From an uncultured Bacteroidales bacterium (lineage in GTDB: Bacteria > Bacteroidota > Bacteroidia > Bacteroidales > JAUNSR01), in the NCBI GenBank assembly GCA_947074145.1, contig CAMTOJ010000040.1, positions 1 to 33,958 on the forward strand: a DNA stretch of 33,958 nucleotides, read 5' to 3'. Below are positions 26,388-33,958 of this stretch, piece by piece (within the stretch, counting starts at the first letter, position 1; every line of letters begins with the position of its first letter). Made by a program: the position numbers and the translations under genes. The notes beneath the pieces are model-generated. The model had not been told where the DNA came from. It did not search any database and saw only the letters and a program-made list of their open reading frames with translations.

Positions 26388-27014
26388 TTATTCTTTGATT
26401 TTATCGAAAAGAGCCATTTTCTTGATCATATCGACAAGATCCTTTATCCCTTCACCTGTCATACAGTTGGTGAAAACAAAAGGCTTTTTTCCTCTCATTT
26501 TTATACTGTCTTCTCTCATTACATCAAGACTTGCTTTTACATATGGAGCAAGATCTGTCTTATTGATAACAAGAATATCTGACTGAGAGATACCCGGACC
26601 ATCTTTACGAGGAATTTTATCTCCGGCTGCCACATCTATTACATAGATGAAAAAATCCACAAGAGCAGGGCTAAAAGTAAGAGTCAGATTATCTCCTCCC
26701 GATTCTATTAAAACAAGATCTGTATCGGGGAACTTAGCCTCCATTTCTTCTACAGCGGCAATATTCATTGAAGGGTCTTCTCTCACTGCTGTATGTGGAC
26801 AAGCACCCGTTTCAACTCCGATTATTCTTTCTTCAACTAAAATCCCTTTGAGTGTCTTTCTGACATGCTTCGCATCTTCAGTGGTTACAACATCATTTGT
26901 AATAATAAGTACTTTAAGACCCATATCAAGAAAATATGGTGTCATTGCTTCTATAAGTGCAGTTTTTCCTGATCCAACAGGACCACCTATTCCGATTCGG
27001 CAGGTATTACTCAT
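26388..27014 (-). CDS. ureG: Urease accessory GTPase UreG
   Basis: 208 residues, the usual length. G1/P-loop GPVGSGKT (11-18), nickel-binding CPH motif (72-74, in GACPHTAVREDPS), G3 region ESGGDNL and G4 NKTD (151-154). GTP hydrolysis by UreG drives delivery of Ni2+ into urease in the cytoplasm. There is no long N-terminal His-rich tail, so metal storage may rest on UreE. Between ureF and ureD in the operon. Confidence 0.98.
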   Translation of the reverse strand: MSNTCRIGIGGPVGSGKTALIEAMTPYFLDMGLKVLIITNDVVTTEDAKHVRKTLKGILVEERIIGVETGACPHTAVREDPSMNIAAVEEMEAKFPDTDLVLIESGGDNLTLTFSPALVDFFIYVIDVAAGDKIPRKDGPGISQSDILVINKTDLAPYVKASLDVMREDSIKMRGKKPFVFTNCMTGEGIKDLVDMIKKMALFDKIKE

Positions 27015-27043
27015 ATTTTTTTATTTTCTTTTTTATTAATAAG

Positions 27044-27733
27044 TTAATTCATAAACATTCTCATCATTCCGGTTTCATGAATTGAGGCCATAACTTCCAA
27101 TTCCGGAACAAATGCATTCATATTGGCAAGTGTCATATCTCTGACTTTAAGATATGTGGCATCAAGAGAGGCCTCCATATCGTATAGTATCTTTTGAGTA
27201 TCGAGATGTGAAACTTTTACGCAACGCAAAGCTGCACTAAGAATCATATTTATCACTCCATATTGATGTGAATAGAAAAGATCCTGATCATCCAAACCCA
27301 TAACAGCAAAAGCAAGAGCCTGCGATATTGGAAATGTGCCGTTGACATTCGATTTATTTATATCGCCAAGCCATCTGTCAAGTAACGGATCTGAAATAAG
27401 TGAACAACTTAACTCTGCCATCTTTTTTCCCATTCGTGTTAGCATAAGTCGAGCCTCAGCATTATTCTTATAAAGTATGACATATTCATCGCATTGCTTA
27501 AGTCCTTCGTAATCCCCGGCTTTTATTCTATAATAGGCCTCTTTGGCAGCCACGCAATCAGTGAATGCAGACTGAAGAGAAGCGGAATGGACATATTGAC
27601 GAAGAGTTTCGGCGTCTTTTACGATTCTTTCAAATGAGGCAGATTCTAAACCATTAGAGAAAGAAAAAGTACCTACCGGAAAAGCTGAATCAGAAAATTG
27701 AAGAAGTCGAAGAATATTCACCCGATTGTTCAT
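27044..27733 (-). CDS. ureF: Urease accessory protein UreF
   Basis: 229 residues, all-helical. The opening LRLLQFSDSAFPVGTFSFSNGLE matches the family motif (canonically FPxGAFSYSxGLE), and DLFYSHQYGVINMILSAALRCVKVSH is the late conserved helix. UreF bridges UreD and UreG in the nickel-insertion complex and is thought to gate UreG GTP hydrolysis. Lies 39 bases after ureE and 29 before ureG. Confidence 0.96.
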   Translation of the reverse strand: MNNRVNILRLLQFSDSAFPVGTFSFSNGLESASFERIVKDAETLRQYVHSASLQSAFTDCVAAKEAYYRIKAGDYEGLKQCDEYVILYKNNAEARLMLTRMGKKMAELSCSLISDPLLDRWLGDINKSNVNGTFPISQALAFAVMGLDDQDLFYSHQYGVINMILSAALRCVKVSHLDTQKILYDMEASLDATYLKVRDMTLANMNAFVPELEVMASIHETGMMRMFMN

Positions 27734-27772
27734 ATGATATGATGATAAATGTTTATAAATAATTCAAATTGA

Positions 27773-28339
27773 TTAGATATGTGTGTGACTATGTGTCTTC
27801 GAGTCCGGACCTGTAGCACCGAATAATCGTCTTATTTCATGAGGATGCAAATAAGGAATGATATCACTTCCCTCTTTAAACTCATAAGTGATGCCCTCAA
27901 AATGATGAGTATCAAGTACGCTTTGCATTACTTTCTTATCTACGGTGAGTGGAACAAATATCTTTTCATTTTTCATCAATGCAGGCCAATGCTGATTACC
28001 TAAAGCATGACCTATTTCAAAACACAATCGCTCCGAACTCAATCTGTCATGATTTTGAAGCGAAGATAAATCGATGACCATCACTTGATTAAGTGCAAGT
28101 TTTAGGACAACTGCTATATTGGTATCTTTATCATATTCAATAATGTCGCCATCTCTCAATGGAGTATGCCTTAAAAGAGAAACGGCATATTCATTTCCCT
28201 TATCTGTATGGATTAGAAAACGACTTTTCTGTGCTGTCCATTGATCAAGTTCGGCATATTCGACATTCATGTTTTTCAAAAGTTCTTTCCACTGATCTCC
28301 ATCATTGAGGTTTCCAAAAATTTCGGTAAGTATTTTCAT
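27773..28339 (-). CDS. ureE: Urease accessory nickel chaperone UreE
   Basis: 188 residues from the ATG chosen. The N-terminal peptide-binding domain is followed by the metal-binding domain with IGHALGNQHWPALMKNEKIF and the conserved metal His of VLDTHHFEG. The C-terminus ends THSHTHI, a short His tail that adds nickel sites. UreE is a cytoplasmic dimer that passes Ni2+ to UreG. The open frame reaches back to a TTG at 28429, but that extension would translate straight through the ureC-ureE terminator hairpin (28351-28412). The ATG at 28339 (MKILTEIFG) fits the family start. Confidence 0.92.
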   Translation of the reverse strand: MKILTEIFGNLNDGDQWKELLKNMNVEYAELDQWTAQKSRFLIHTDKGNEYAVSLLRHTPLRDGDIIEYDKDTNIAVVLKLALNQVMVIDLSSLQNHDRLSSERLCFEIGHALGNQHWPALMKNEKIFVPLTVDKKVMQSVLDTHHFEGITYEFKEGSDIIPYLHPHEIRRLFGATGPDSKTHSHTHI

Positions 28340-28350
28340 ATTTATTTGAT

Positions 28351-28412
28351 AAAAAGGAAACCGGGAGTAGATTTCGATAATCATTATCACCTTTTTATCA
28401 TACCCCGGTTTC
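28351..28412 (-). terminator. Intrinsic terminator/attenuator between ureC and ureE
   Basis: On the minus strand GAAACCGGG (28404-28412) pairs perfectly with CCCGGTTTC (28357-28365), 9 bp including five G-C pairs. The 38-base loop has a smaller GATAA/TTATC hairpin inside. CTTTTTATC follows directly. It lies in the 93-base gap between the ureC stop and the ureE start. It would stop part of the transcription after ureABC, or act as a 3' end after processing. Confidence 0.7.
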
Positions 28413-28432
28413 GATATATTATATTTCAAGAA

Positions 28433-30151
28433 TTAACTAAACCAGTACAATTGTGCTAAAGAAAACTCTTTTGCAGGTGGCACATAAGCATGTATGCCAT
28501 CAATAAATACTTCAAATGTTTCAGGATCAACATCAATCTTTGGCATCACTGAATTCCTTACCATATCAAATTTGCTTATTTGACGACATCTATGCACAGG
28601 ATAAAGATTTCTGCATAATCCGTATTTTTCACCTATATTTTCTTCATATGCCCATTGAGATATAAAAGAGAAGCAAGTATGAGGCATTGCTTTTCCAAAA
28701 GCTCCGTACATTGGTCTGTGTAATACAGGTTGCGGAGTTGGTAAGGATGCATTTGTATCACCCATGCAAGCCCAATTTATAACTCCGTTTTTTATCACCA
28801 TCTTTGGTTTTGATCCAAAGAATGCAGGTTCCCATAAAACAAGATCGGCAACTTTCCCTTTTTCTACTGAGCCCAGAATATCAGAAATACCATATGTTAT
28901 TGCTGGATTTATTGTGATCTTTGCCAAATAACGCAATACTCTGAAATTATCGTTAGTATCAGAATCTTCTTTTAATTTTCCGCGTGCCTGTTTCATATAT
29001 GAAGCCATCTGAAAAGCTCTCATAAAAGATTCGCCAACACGACCCATTGCCTGAGAATCTGACGATACCATGGATATCACACCTAAATCGTGGAATACAT
29101 TTTCAGCCGATTGAGTTTCCGGACGTACACGACTCTCAGCAAATGCCACATCTGAAGGGATTTTAGGATTAAGATTATGACAAACCATAATCATATCGAA
29201 AAGTTCAGCCTGAGAATTGATACCGAAAGGAAGCGTCGGATTTGTTGATGATGGAAGCATATTTGCAAGAGAAGATACTTTAATAAGGTCCGGTGCATGT
29301 CCGCCTCCTGCTCCTTCTGTATGATATGAATGCATCGTGCGACCATTGATGGCTGCTATTGAGTCTTCAACATAACCTGATTCATTAAGTGTATCGGTAT
29401 GCATTGCAACCTGGACGTCAAGTTCGTCGGCTGCATCCATCACGGCACTTAGTGCGGCTGGAGTAGTTCCCCAGTCTTCATGAATCTTAAATCCGCAAGC
29501 TCCTGCTTTGATTTGTTCGTATAATGGTTTCTGATTTGAACAGTTTCCTTTCCCTAAAAGACCAATATTTATAGGAAGTCCCTCGATTGACTGAAGAATT
29601 CTTTCCAGATTCCATGGTCCCGATGTTATAGTAGTTCCGTTAGTTCCGTCTGTTGGTCCTACACCACCACCTATTAATGTGGTAATACCGTTACTTAAAC
29701 AATCATAAGCTTGTTGTGGTGATATCATATGAACATGTCCGTCAATACCTGCAGCAGTAAGGATTAGATGTTCTCCCGAAATTGCATCGGTTGAGGCACC
29801 GGTAACGAGTGCAGGGTCTACATTTGGCATAATATTTGGATTACCGGATTTGCCTATTCCTGCTATCTTACCATCTTTTATACCTACGTCTGCCTTAACA
29901 ACGCCTAATATAGGATCCAATACGGTAACATTTGTAATAACGATATCGAGCGAACCGTCATTTGCAGAAGCCATATTATCGAGTCCCATACCGTCACGTA
30001 AAGTTTTACCGCCTCCGTAAACAACTTCATCGCCATAAACTCTGAGATCTTTTTCGATCTCAATATAAAGATCCGTATTAGCTAACCTGATCTTATCCCC
30101 CACGGTTGGACCGAACAGATTATTATATTCTTGTCTTGATATTGTAGCCAT
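28433..30151 (-). CDS. ureC: Urease alpha (catalytic) subunit UreC
   Basis: 572 residues, normal length. All nickel ligands are in place: His139 and His141 (GIDGHVHMISPQQ), the carbamylated Lys222 (GACGFKIHEDWG), His251 (AMHTDTLNESG), His277 (SYHTEGAGGGHAPD) and Asp365 (SSDSQAMGR). The mobile flap reads MVCHNLNPKIPSDVAFAESR; the flap Cys324 and catalytic His325 are kept, while the next residue, often His, is Asn326. It hydrolyses urea to ammonia and carbamate in the cytoplasm as part of the (ABC)3-type complex. It is 24 bases after ureB and is followed by the terminator-like hairpin. Confidence 0.99.
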   Translation of the reverse strand: MATISRQEYNNLFGPTVGDKIRLANTDLYIEIEKDLRVYGDEVVYGGGKTLRDGMGLDNMASANDGSLDIVITNVTVLDPILGVVKADVGIKDGKIAGIGKSGNPNIMPNVDPALVTGASTDAISGEHLILTAAGIDGHVHMISPQQAYDCLSNGITTLIGGGVGPTDGTNGTTITSGPWNLERILQSIEGLPINIGLLGKGNCSNQKPLYEQIKAGACGFKIHEDWGTTPAALSAVMDAADELDVQVAMHTDTLNESGYVEDSIAAINGRTMHSYHTEGAGGGHAPDLIKVSSLANMLPSSTNPTLPFGINSQAELFDMIMVCHNLNPKIPSDVAFAESRVRPETQSAENVFHDLGVISMVSSDSQAMGRVGESFMRAFQMASYMKQARGKLKEDSDTNDNFRVLRYLAKITINPAITYGISDILGSVEKGKVADLVLWEPAFFGSKPKMVIKNGVINWACMGDTNASLPTPQPVLHRPMYGAFGKAMPHTCFSFISQWAYEENIGEKYGLCRNLYPVHRCRQISKFDMVRNSVMPKIDVDPETFEVFIDGIHAYVPPAKEFSLAQLYWFS

Positions 30152-30175
30152 TTTATTTTATTCTTTAGTTAAACG

Positions 30176-30685
30176 TTATTTTTGTGCAGGATTATCATTT
30201 GATTTGAATCCTAATTCTCGCATGCGCCTTACTGCCTCAATCTTGACTGGATAATATGTTGGAGAATCTTCGCCTCCTGTATATCCGTTTGTCAGATTAT
30301 TGAATCCTCGCACAAATCGTTTTCCGGAGTATGCAACAACTTCAACATCCTTTTCATCACCCGGTTCAAAACGAATTGCTGTAGTAGCCGGTATATTAAG
30401 ATGACATCCGAATGTTGAAGGTCTGTCAAATTCCAGATAACGGTTAACTTCAAAGAAATGGAAATGAGAGCCTACTTGTATAGGACGATCTCCCGTATTC
30501 TTTACTTTTAATTTTAATGTATAACGACAGGTATTGTATTCTACCGGATCTGCAGAAAGAATTACGCCTCCTACAGGTATTGCGGATGAAGGAACAAAAC
30601 CCGGTTGATTTGGATATAAATTATCAGGAACTTCAGCCTTGGCTGTATTGCTTGTTTTATTTGAATCTGTTTGAGAAGTGCTCAT
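30176..30685 (-). CDS. ureB: Urease beta subunit UreB with terminal extensions
   Basis: 169 residues, against about 100-125 for most free-standing UreB. The core is clear: IPVGGVILSADPVEYN, then KNTGDRPIQVGSHFHFFEVN, FDRPSTFGCHLNIPATTAIRFEPGDEK, and FNNLTNGY. About 35 extra residues precede it, opening with a Ser/Thr/Asn/Lys-rich stretch (MSTSQTDSNKTSNTAKAEV), and about 20-30 follow (VEAVRRMRELGFKSNDNPAQK). UreB is a structural subunit that packs against UreC. The ATG at 30685, 18 bases after ureA, is the natural start. An internal start is possible, but no downstream Met precedes the core. Confidence 0.96.
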   Translation of the reverse strand: MSTSQTDSNKTSNTAKAEVPDNLYPNQPGFVPSSAIPVGGVILSADPVEYNTCRYTLKLKVKNTGDRPIQVGSHFHFFEVNRYLEFDRPSTFGCHLNIPATTAIRFEPGDEKDVEVVAYSGKRFVRGFNNLTNGYTGGEDSPTYYPVKIEAVRRMRELGFKSNDNPAQK

Positions 30686-30703
30686 AATTAAAAGTTTTAA
30701 TTA

Positions 30704-31006
30704 TTACTTAATAGGGTTATGTATACTCACAAGCCTTGAGCCATCGGTAAAGACTGCTTCTACTTGAAGGAGATTTATCATGTCGGCTACTCCTTCCATA
30801 ACATTTTCCTTTTTTAATACAGCTGCCGCATCTTTCATTACTTCTTCTACGGTTTTACCTTCTCTTGCGCCTTCAAGAGCTGAAGATGTAATAAAAGCGA
30901 CTGCTTCGGGATAATTTAATTTTAGTCCCTTCTGAAGTCGCCTTTCTGCTATTATGCCTAATGACAATAGCATAAGTTTGTCAATTTCTTTTGGAGTTAA
31001 ATGCAT
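30704..31006 (-). CDS. ureA: Urease gamma subunit UreA
   Basis: 100 residues, the standard size. It opens [17 protein letters not shown] and contains [21 protein letters not shown], the gamma-subunit signature, ending [13 protein letters not shown]. It is the first gene of the urease operon. Upstream is a 280-base gap with a candidate operator (31114-31152) and, beyond it, the terminator of the GH3 gene, so urease transcription starts in this gap. Confidence 0.98.
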   Translation of the reverse strand: MHLTPKEIDKLMLLSLGIIAERRLQKGLKLNYPEAVAFITSSALEGAREGKTVEEVMKDAAAVLKKENVMEGVADMINLLQVEAVFTDGSRLVSIHNPIK

Positions 31007-31113
31007 AATTTATCAGATTATATAAGTTATATAATTATTGGTTTTGACTTGATATTATTCATTTATTGTCTGAATACCTCTTTTGAATATTATTAGATTT
31101 TTGATAAATAAGA

Positions 31114-31152
31114 GTTTATGTCATAAACATCTTTTGATTAAAATTGTTTATG
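31114..31152. promoter_or_regulatory. Dyad and third half-site upstream of ureA (candidate operator)
   Basis: A perfect 7-1-7 dyad, GTTTATG-T-CATAAAC (31114-31128), lies 108 bases upstream of ureA. A third copy in the left-arm orientation, TGTTTATG, is at 31145-31152 and forms an 8-bp inverted repeat with CATAAACA (31122-31129). The geometry suits a dimeric regulator binding in tandem. No regulator gene is nearby, so the factor is unknown. Confidence 0.45.
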
Positions 31153-31218
31153 AATCGAACTGTTTTTTTTTATTCTAAATAAGGAAAGTGATTTACAATT
31201 ATTGAATTAAAAACATCA

Positions 31219-31260
31219 AAAAAGGGTTTTCCATACATATTATTGTATAGAAAACCCTTT
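31219..31260 (-). terminator. Intrinsic terminator of the GH3 gene
   Basis: Stem AAAGGGTTTTC (31221-31231) pairs with GAAAACCCTTT (31250-31260), with partial pairing of ATAC/GTAT inside. On the minus strand it ends in a T-run (CCCTTTTTTGATG), 26 bases past the stop. It isolates the urease operon from the GH3 gene. Confidence 0.85.
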
Positions 31261-31286
31261 AATGGATTACTAAGTGTAATTTATAG

Positions 31287-33455
31287 TTATATCTTAAATC
31301 TTGCAGTACTGCTTTTTACCTTTAATTCTTCACTTCTTTTACCCGGAGCCGCACCTGATATGAATATTGTATATTCTCCTTTAATAAGTTTTGAGGTTCC
31401 ATCTTCTTGTGTCACTTTTATCAAATCCGGATCAACAGAAAATTCAACTACTTCCGAAGAGTTGGGAGCCAATTTTACGCGCTTAAAATTAACAAGAGTT
31501 GAAAGTGGAGCTGAAGTTCCGGCAAGGGGAGATGAAATATAGACTTGAACTACCTCTTCTATCTCCCTGTTACTTTCGTTTTTCAATTCCATTTGTAATT
31601 GCAAAGGTTGTTTGCCTTTATTTTTTGGATTCAATATTTTTATATCCCCATAACTTACTTCTCCATATGTAAGCCCATAGCCGAAAGGATACATAATATT
31701 GTCGGTCATATATTTATATGTTCTTCCCTGCATTGTATAATCGTCAAAAGCAGGTAATGCTTCAACCGAAAGAGGAAAAGTTATTGGTAAACGTCCTGAG
31801 AAGTTAACATCTCCGAATAGAAGATCTCCTAAGGCATATCCTCCTTCCTGACCGGGATACCACGCCATGACTACAGCATCTGATATCTCTGCAATCTCTT
31901 TTATATCAATCGGACTACCACCTGTTATCACAGTTACTACTTTATTTTTATTATTATGTGTCACTTTACGAAGAAATTCCATCTGATGTTCAGGCAATTT
32001 GATATCTTTCTTATCTCCTTTCTCAGGTGAAGCTATCGCATCACCTTCTTCACCTTCGAGTGCTCCCGATATGCCCATAAACACTACACAAATCTCTGCT
32101 CCACGAGCTTCTCCAGGTCCCCAATCAATAGAGTTAACACCCGGTTGATAAGACATAAATCCTAACTTATAATTGATACTTGTTCCATCACTTACCTTAT
32201 CTGCTATTCCTTCAAGATATGTATTATAACGATTTGATACGCCGAAATAATTACCCATCATACTGAAAACATCTGTGGCATGTGGTCCCACAACATACAT
32301 ATTTTTAATCTCTTTATTTATTGGTAGAACATTATCATTCTTTAGAAGAACCATACTTTTGCAGGCTGCCTCTCGAGCAATATTTGCATGGTCATCACTT
32401 GCAATAACAGAAGTTGGAATCTCTGAATATGGAGATTTATCATCCGATGTAAGAATACCAAGCTTTAGACGAGTCATCATTAAAGGAAAAAGTGCCTGAT
32501 CAAGATCAGATTCTGTAAGAAGTTCTTTTTCGAGCGCTTCTTTAAGGTGACGAAAACTATCACCACATTCAAGATTAAGACCACTTTTAATTGAAATCGC
32601 AGCTGCCTCTGCATGACTATCTGCAATTTTATGTTCTGTAAATATATCAGTTACAGCACCACAGTCTGACACCACATGACCATCAAATCCCCAATCAGAA
32701 CGTAGAATATCAGTCAAAAGATATTTGCTTCCGGAAGCACTCTCTCCATAAACTCGATTATAAGCGCCCATTATAGCCTCTACATTAGCATCCTGAACCA
32801 GCATCTTAAAAGCCGGAAGATATGTTTCATAAAGATCTTTTTTTGTAGGAAGGACATCAAAATAATGTCTGTCTTTTTCCGGACCCGAGTGCACCGCATA
32901 ATGTTTGGCACAAGCAGCAGCTTTAAGATAAAAAGGATGATCGCCCTGAAGGCCTTTTACAAAAGCCCCTCCCACAATACCACTTAGATAAGGGTCTTCT
33001 CCAAATGTTTCCATTCCACGTCCCCAGCGGGGATCTCGAAATATATTTACATTAGGGGACCAATAAGTTAAACCGGAATATATACTGTAATTGCCTATTG
33101 ACTGTGCGACATTAAATTTTGCTCTACCCTCTGAAGCGATAGCGTCAGCCATGCGCTTAACCATTTGCGGATCAAAACTAGCACCCAATCCGATAGGTTG
33201 AGGAAAAACAGTAGCTCGTCCGTTTCTGGCTACGCCGTGAAGAGCTTCATTCCACCAATCATAAGGTTTTATATCAAGACGCTCGATGCCCGGAGTATTA
33301 TTCATCAATTGAGAAATTTTCTCTTCAATTGTCATCTGTGAGATGATTTCAACAGCTTTTTGTTTCATTCTTGCTTCAAGATCTGAAACATTTTCAGCTA
33401 AAGATGAGAAGCAAACTGCAAGTCCGCATAGTGTAATAGATAGTTGGTTTTTCAT
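31287..33455 (-). CDS. GH3 beta-glucosidase/beta-xylosidase
   Basis: 722 residues with a signal peptide (about 1-20, ending FSSLA). The GH3 TIM-barrel has NEALHGVARNG (69-79), GRGMETFGEDPYLSG, KHYAVHSGPEKDRH (184-197) and the nucleophile region VVSDCGAV (Asp264). The alpha/beta sandwich domain has SMVLLKNDNVLPI. A C-terminal fibronectin-III-like domain starts after YPFGYGLTY. The overall pattern, including the short N-terminal block, is nearest the xylosidase-type GH3 enzymes of Prevotella and Bacteroides. It cleaves terminal beta-linked sugars from oligosaccharides in the periplasm. No SusC/SusD pair is in the window, so it is not visibly in a polysaccharide locus. Confidence 0.93.
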   Translation of the reverse strand: MKNQLSITLCGLAVCFSSLAENVSDLEARMKQKAVEIISQMTIEEKISQLMNNTPGIERLDIKPYDWWNEALHGVARNGRATVFPQPIGLGASFDPQMVKRMADAIASEGRAKFNVAQSIGNYSIYSGLTYWSPNVNIFRDPRWGRGMETFGEDPYLSGIVGGAFVKGLQGDHPFYLKAAACAKHYAVHSGPEKDRHYFDVLPTKKDLYETYLPAFKMLVQDANVEAIMGAYNRVYGESASGSKYLLTDILRSDWGFDGHVVSDCGAVTDIFTEHKIADSHAEAAAISIKSGLNLECGDSFRHLKEALEKELLTESDLDQALFPLMMTRLKLGILTSDDKSPYSEIPTSVIASDDHANIAREAACKSMVLLKNDNVLPINKEIKNMYVVGPHATDVFSMMGNYFGVSNRYNTYLEGIADKVSDGTSINYKLGFMSYQPGVNSIDWGPGEARGAEICVVFMGISGALEGEEGDAIASPEKGDKKDIKLPEHQMEFLRKVTHNNKNKVVTVITGGSPIDIKEIAEISDAVVMAWYPGQEGGYALGDLLFGDVNFSGRLPITFPLSVEALPAFDDYTMQGRTYKYMTDNIMYPFGYGLTYGEVSYGDIKILNPKNKGKQPLQLQMELKNESNREIEEVVQVYISSPLAGTSAPLSTLVNFKRVKLAPNSSEVVEFSVDPDLIKVTQEDGTSKLIKGEYTIFISGAAPGKRSEELKVKSSTARFKI

Positions 33456-33958
33456 ATAAGTAATCTAATAGTTATTAATTGTCGTATGGAATACTTTTCT
33501 TCTGCTTATATTTCAGCAATTGAATAGATCTGGTTAATTAATCTTCTAAAATACACATTGTAATATTTGGTACATAGATTATATAGCCAGATAAAGAACG
33601 TTAATTGATAAGCTTACTCAAAATGATGAATTTATATATTTAAGGTTATGTTAATTTGATGTTTTAATAATAAGGTTATAAATCTAAAAAAAATATTCCA
33701 CATTATATTAATCTATAATTCATTACATAAAAACCGCTTCTAAATATTTACTATTTCTAATTTTAAATCTCTTTCATTTTTTAGTTTCGTCTCGAAAATG
33801 ATAAATCTCTTTAGGATAAAAAACAATGTGATCTCAGCCCCTTGCCGCTAGGCGATCCCCGAGCGAAGAGACTGGTTTATGTGATGTCATTTTTTTTCAA
33901 TAAAACGGATCAAGTAAAATATTAGGTTGTTAAAAAATAATACAGATTATATCTTTGT
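33456..33958. other. Gene-free right end with a GC-rich island
   Basis: About 500 bases without a supported gene on either strand. Most is very AT-rich and should include the GH3 promoter, though I found no exact -7 box. Bases about 33836-33878 form a sharply GC-rich island (it includes CTTGCCGCTAGGCGATCCCC). A promoter-like sequence sits at the very edge (33927-33957). Confidence 0.6.
33927..33957 (+). promoter_or_regulatory. Promoter-like sequence pointing off the right edge
   Basis: TATCTTTG (33950-33957) is an exact TAnnTTTG -7 box, with a GTTG (33926-33929; consensus TTTG) 20 bases upstream. It would drive a plus-strand gene beyond the window. Confidence 0.5.

Noticed and set aside
28340..28429. 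Extended UreE opening at a TTG with 30 extra residues
   Set aside because: The extension is encoded by the ureC-ureE hairpin and matches no UreE; the ATG at 28339 fits the family.
31114..31152. NikR operator of the E. coli type
   Set aside because: The E. coli box is GTATGA-N16-TCATAC; neither the half-site nor the spacing matches.
33836..33878. Complete tRNA gene or TPP riboswitch (GGCTGAGA-like motif)
   Set aside because: Only a D-arm-like part is present, with no anticodon or T arm. The second half of the TPP aptamer is absent and no thiamine gene is near.

Overview
The window is AT-rich bacterial DNA from the phylum Bacteroidota, most likely order Bacteroidales. The evidence is the gene set and order (ribD, a surface lipoprotein, a DUF6089-type barrel, uppS, bamA, ompH; prmC-recX; argH-SRPBCC-pyrE) and several promoters of the Bacteroidota form (-33 TTTG, about 19 bases, -7 TAnnTTTG). 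The first 46 bases are not genomic. They are Illumina P7/TruSeq adapter with an i7 index, so the left edge is an untrimmed contig end from a short-read assembly.

Left block (157-7906, all minus strand): ribD, a beta-propeller-like lipoprotein, a DUF6089-like outer-membrane barrel, uppS, bamA and an OmpH/Skp chaperone. This is the outer-membrane assembly and isoprenoid-carrier neighbourhood. Divergent promoters separate ribD from prmC-recX-comF (8045-10177, plus strand). A strong bidirectional terminator follows comF. Beyond it lie a secreted LruC/DUF4114-type lipoprotein and rpsO, which has the clearest promoter in the window. Then come an aldo/keto reductase, argH, an SRPBCC protein, pyrE and a DUF3298-type lipoprotein (13020-17511, minus).

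Middle (17551-18722): an intergenic array of 16-bp palindromes on an exact 22-bp period, and a diverged uracil-DNA-glycosylase-fold protein. The palindrome array is the most unusual non-coding signal here.

Right block (18723-31006): a urea-nitrogen island. On the minus strand ureA-ureB-ureC, ureE-ureF-ureG-ureD, a urea transporter, an MFS transporter and a nickel ECF importer (NikMN-NikQ-NikO) lie head to tail with short gaps. A DcaP-like porin converges on the island from the left. Together these would bring in urea and nickel, mature the urease and release ammonia. An intrinsic-terminator hairpin lies between ureC and ureE, so structural subunits may be made in excess over accessory proteins. 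A 15-bp dyad with a third half-site upstream of ureA is a candidate operator. The MFS protein in this operon has no obvious assigned role.

Right end (31287-33958): a secreted GH3 beta-glucosidase/xylosidase with its own terminator, then about 500 bases without a gene. That stretch holds a small GC-rich island and a promoter-like sequence pointing off the right edge.
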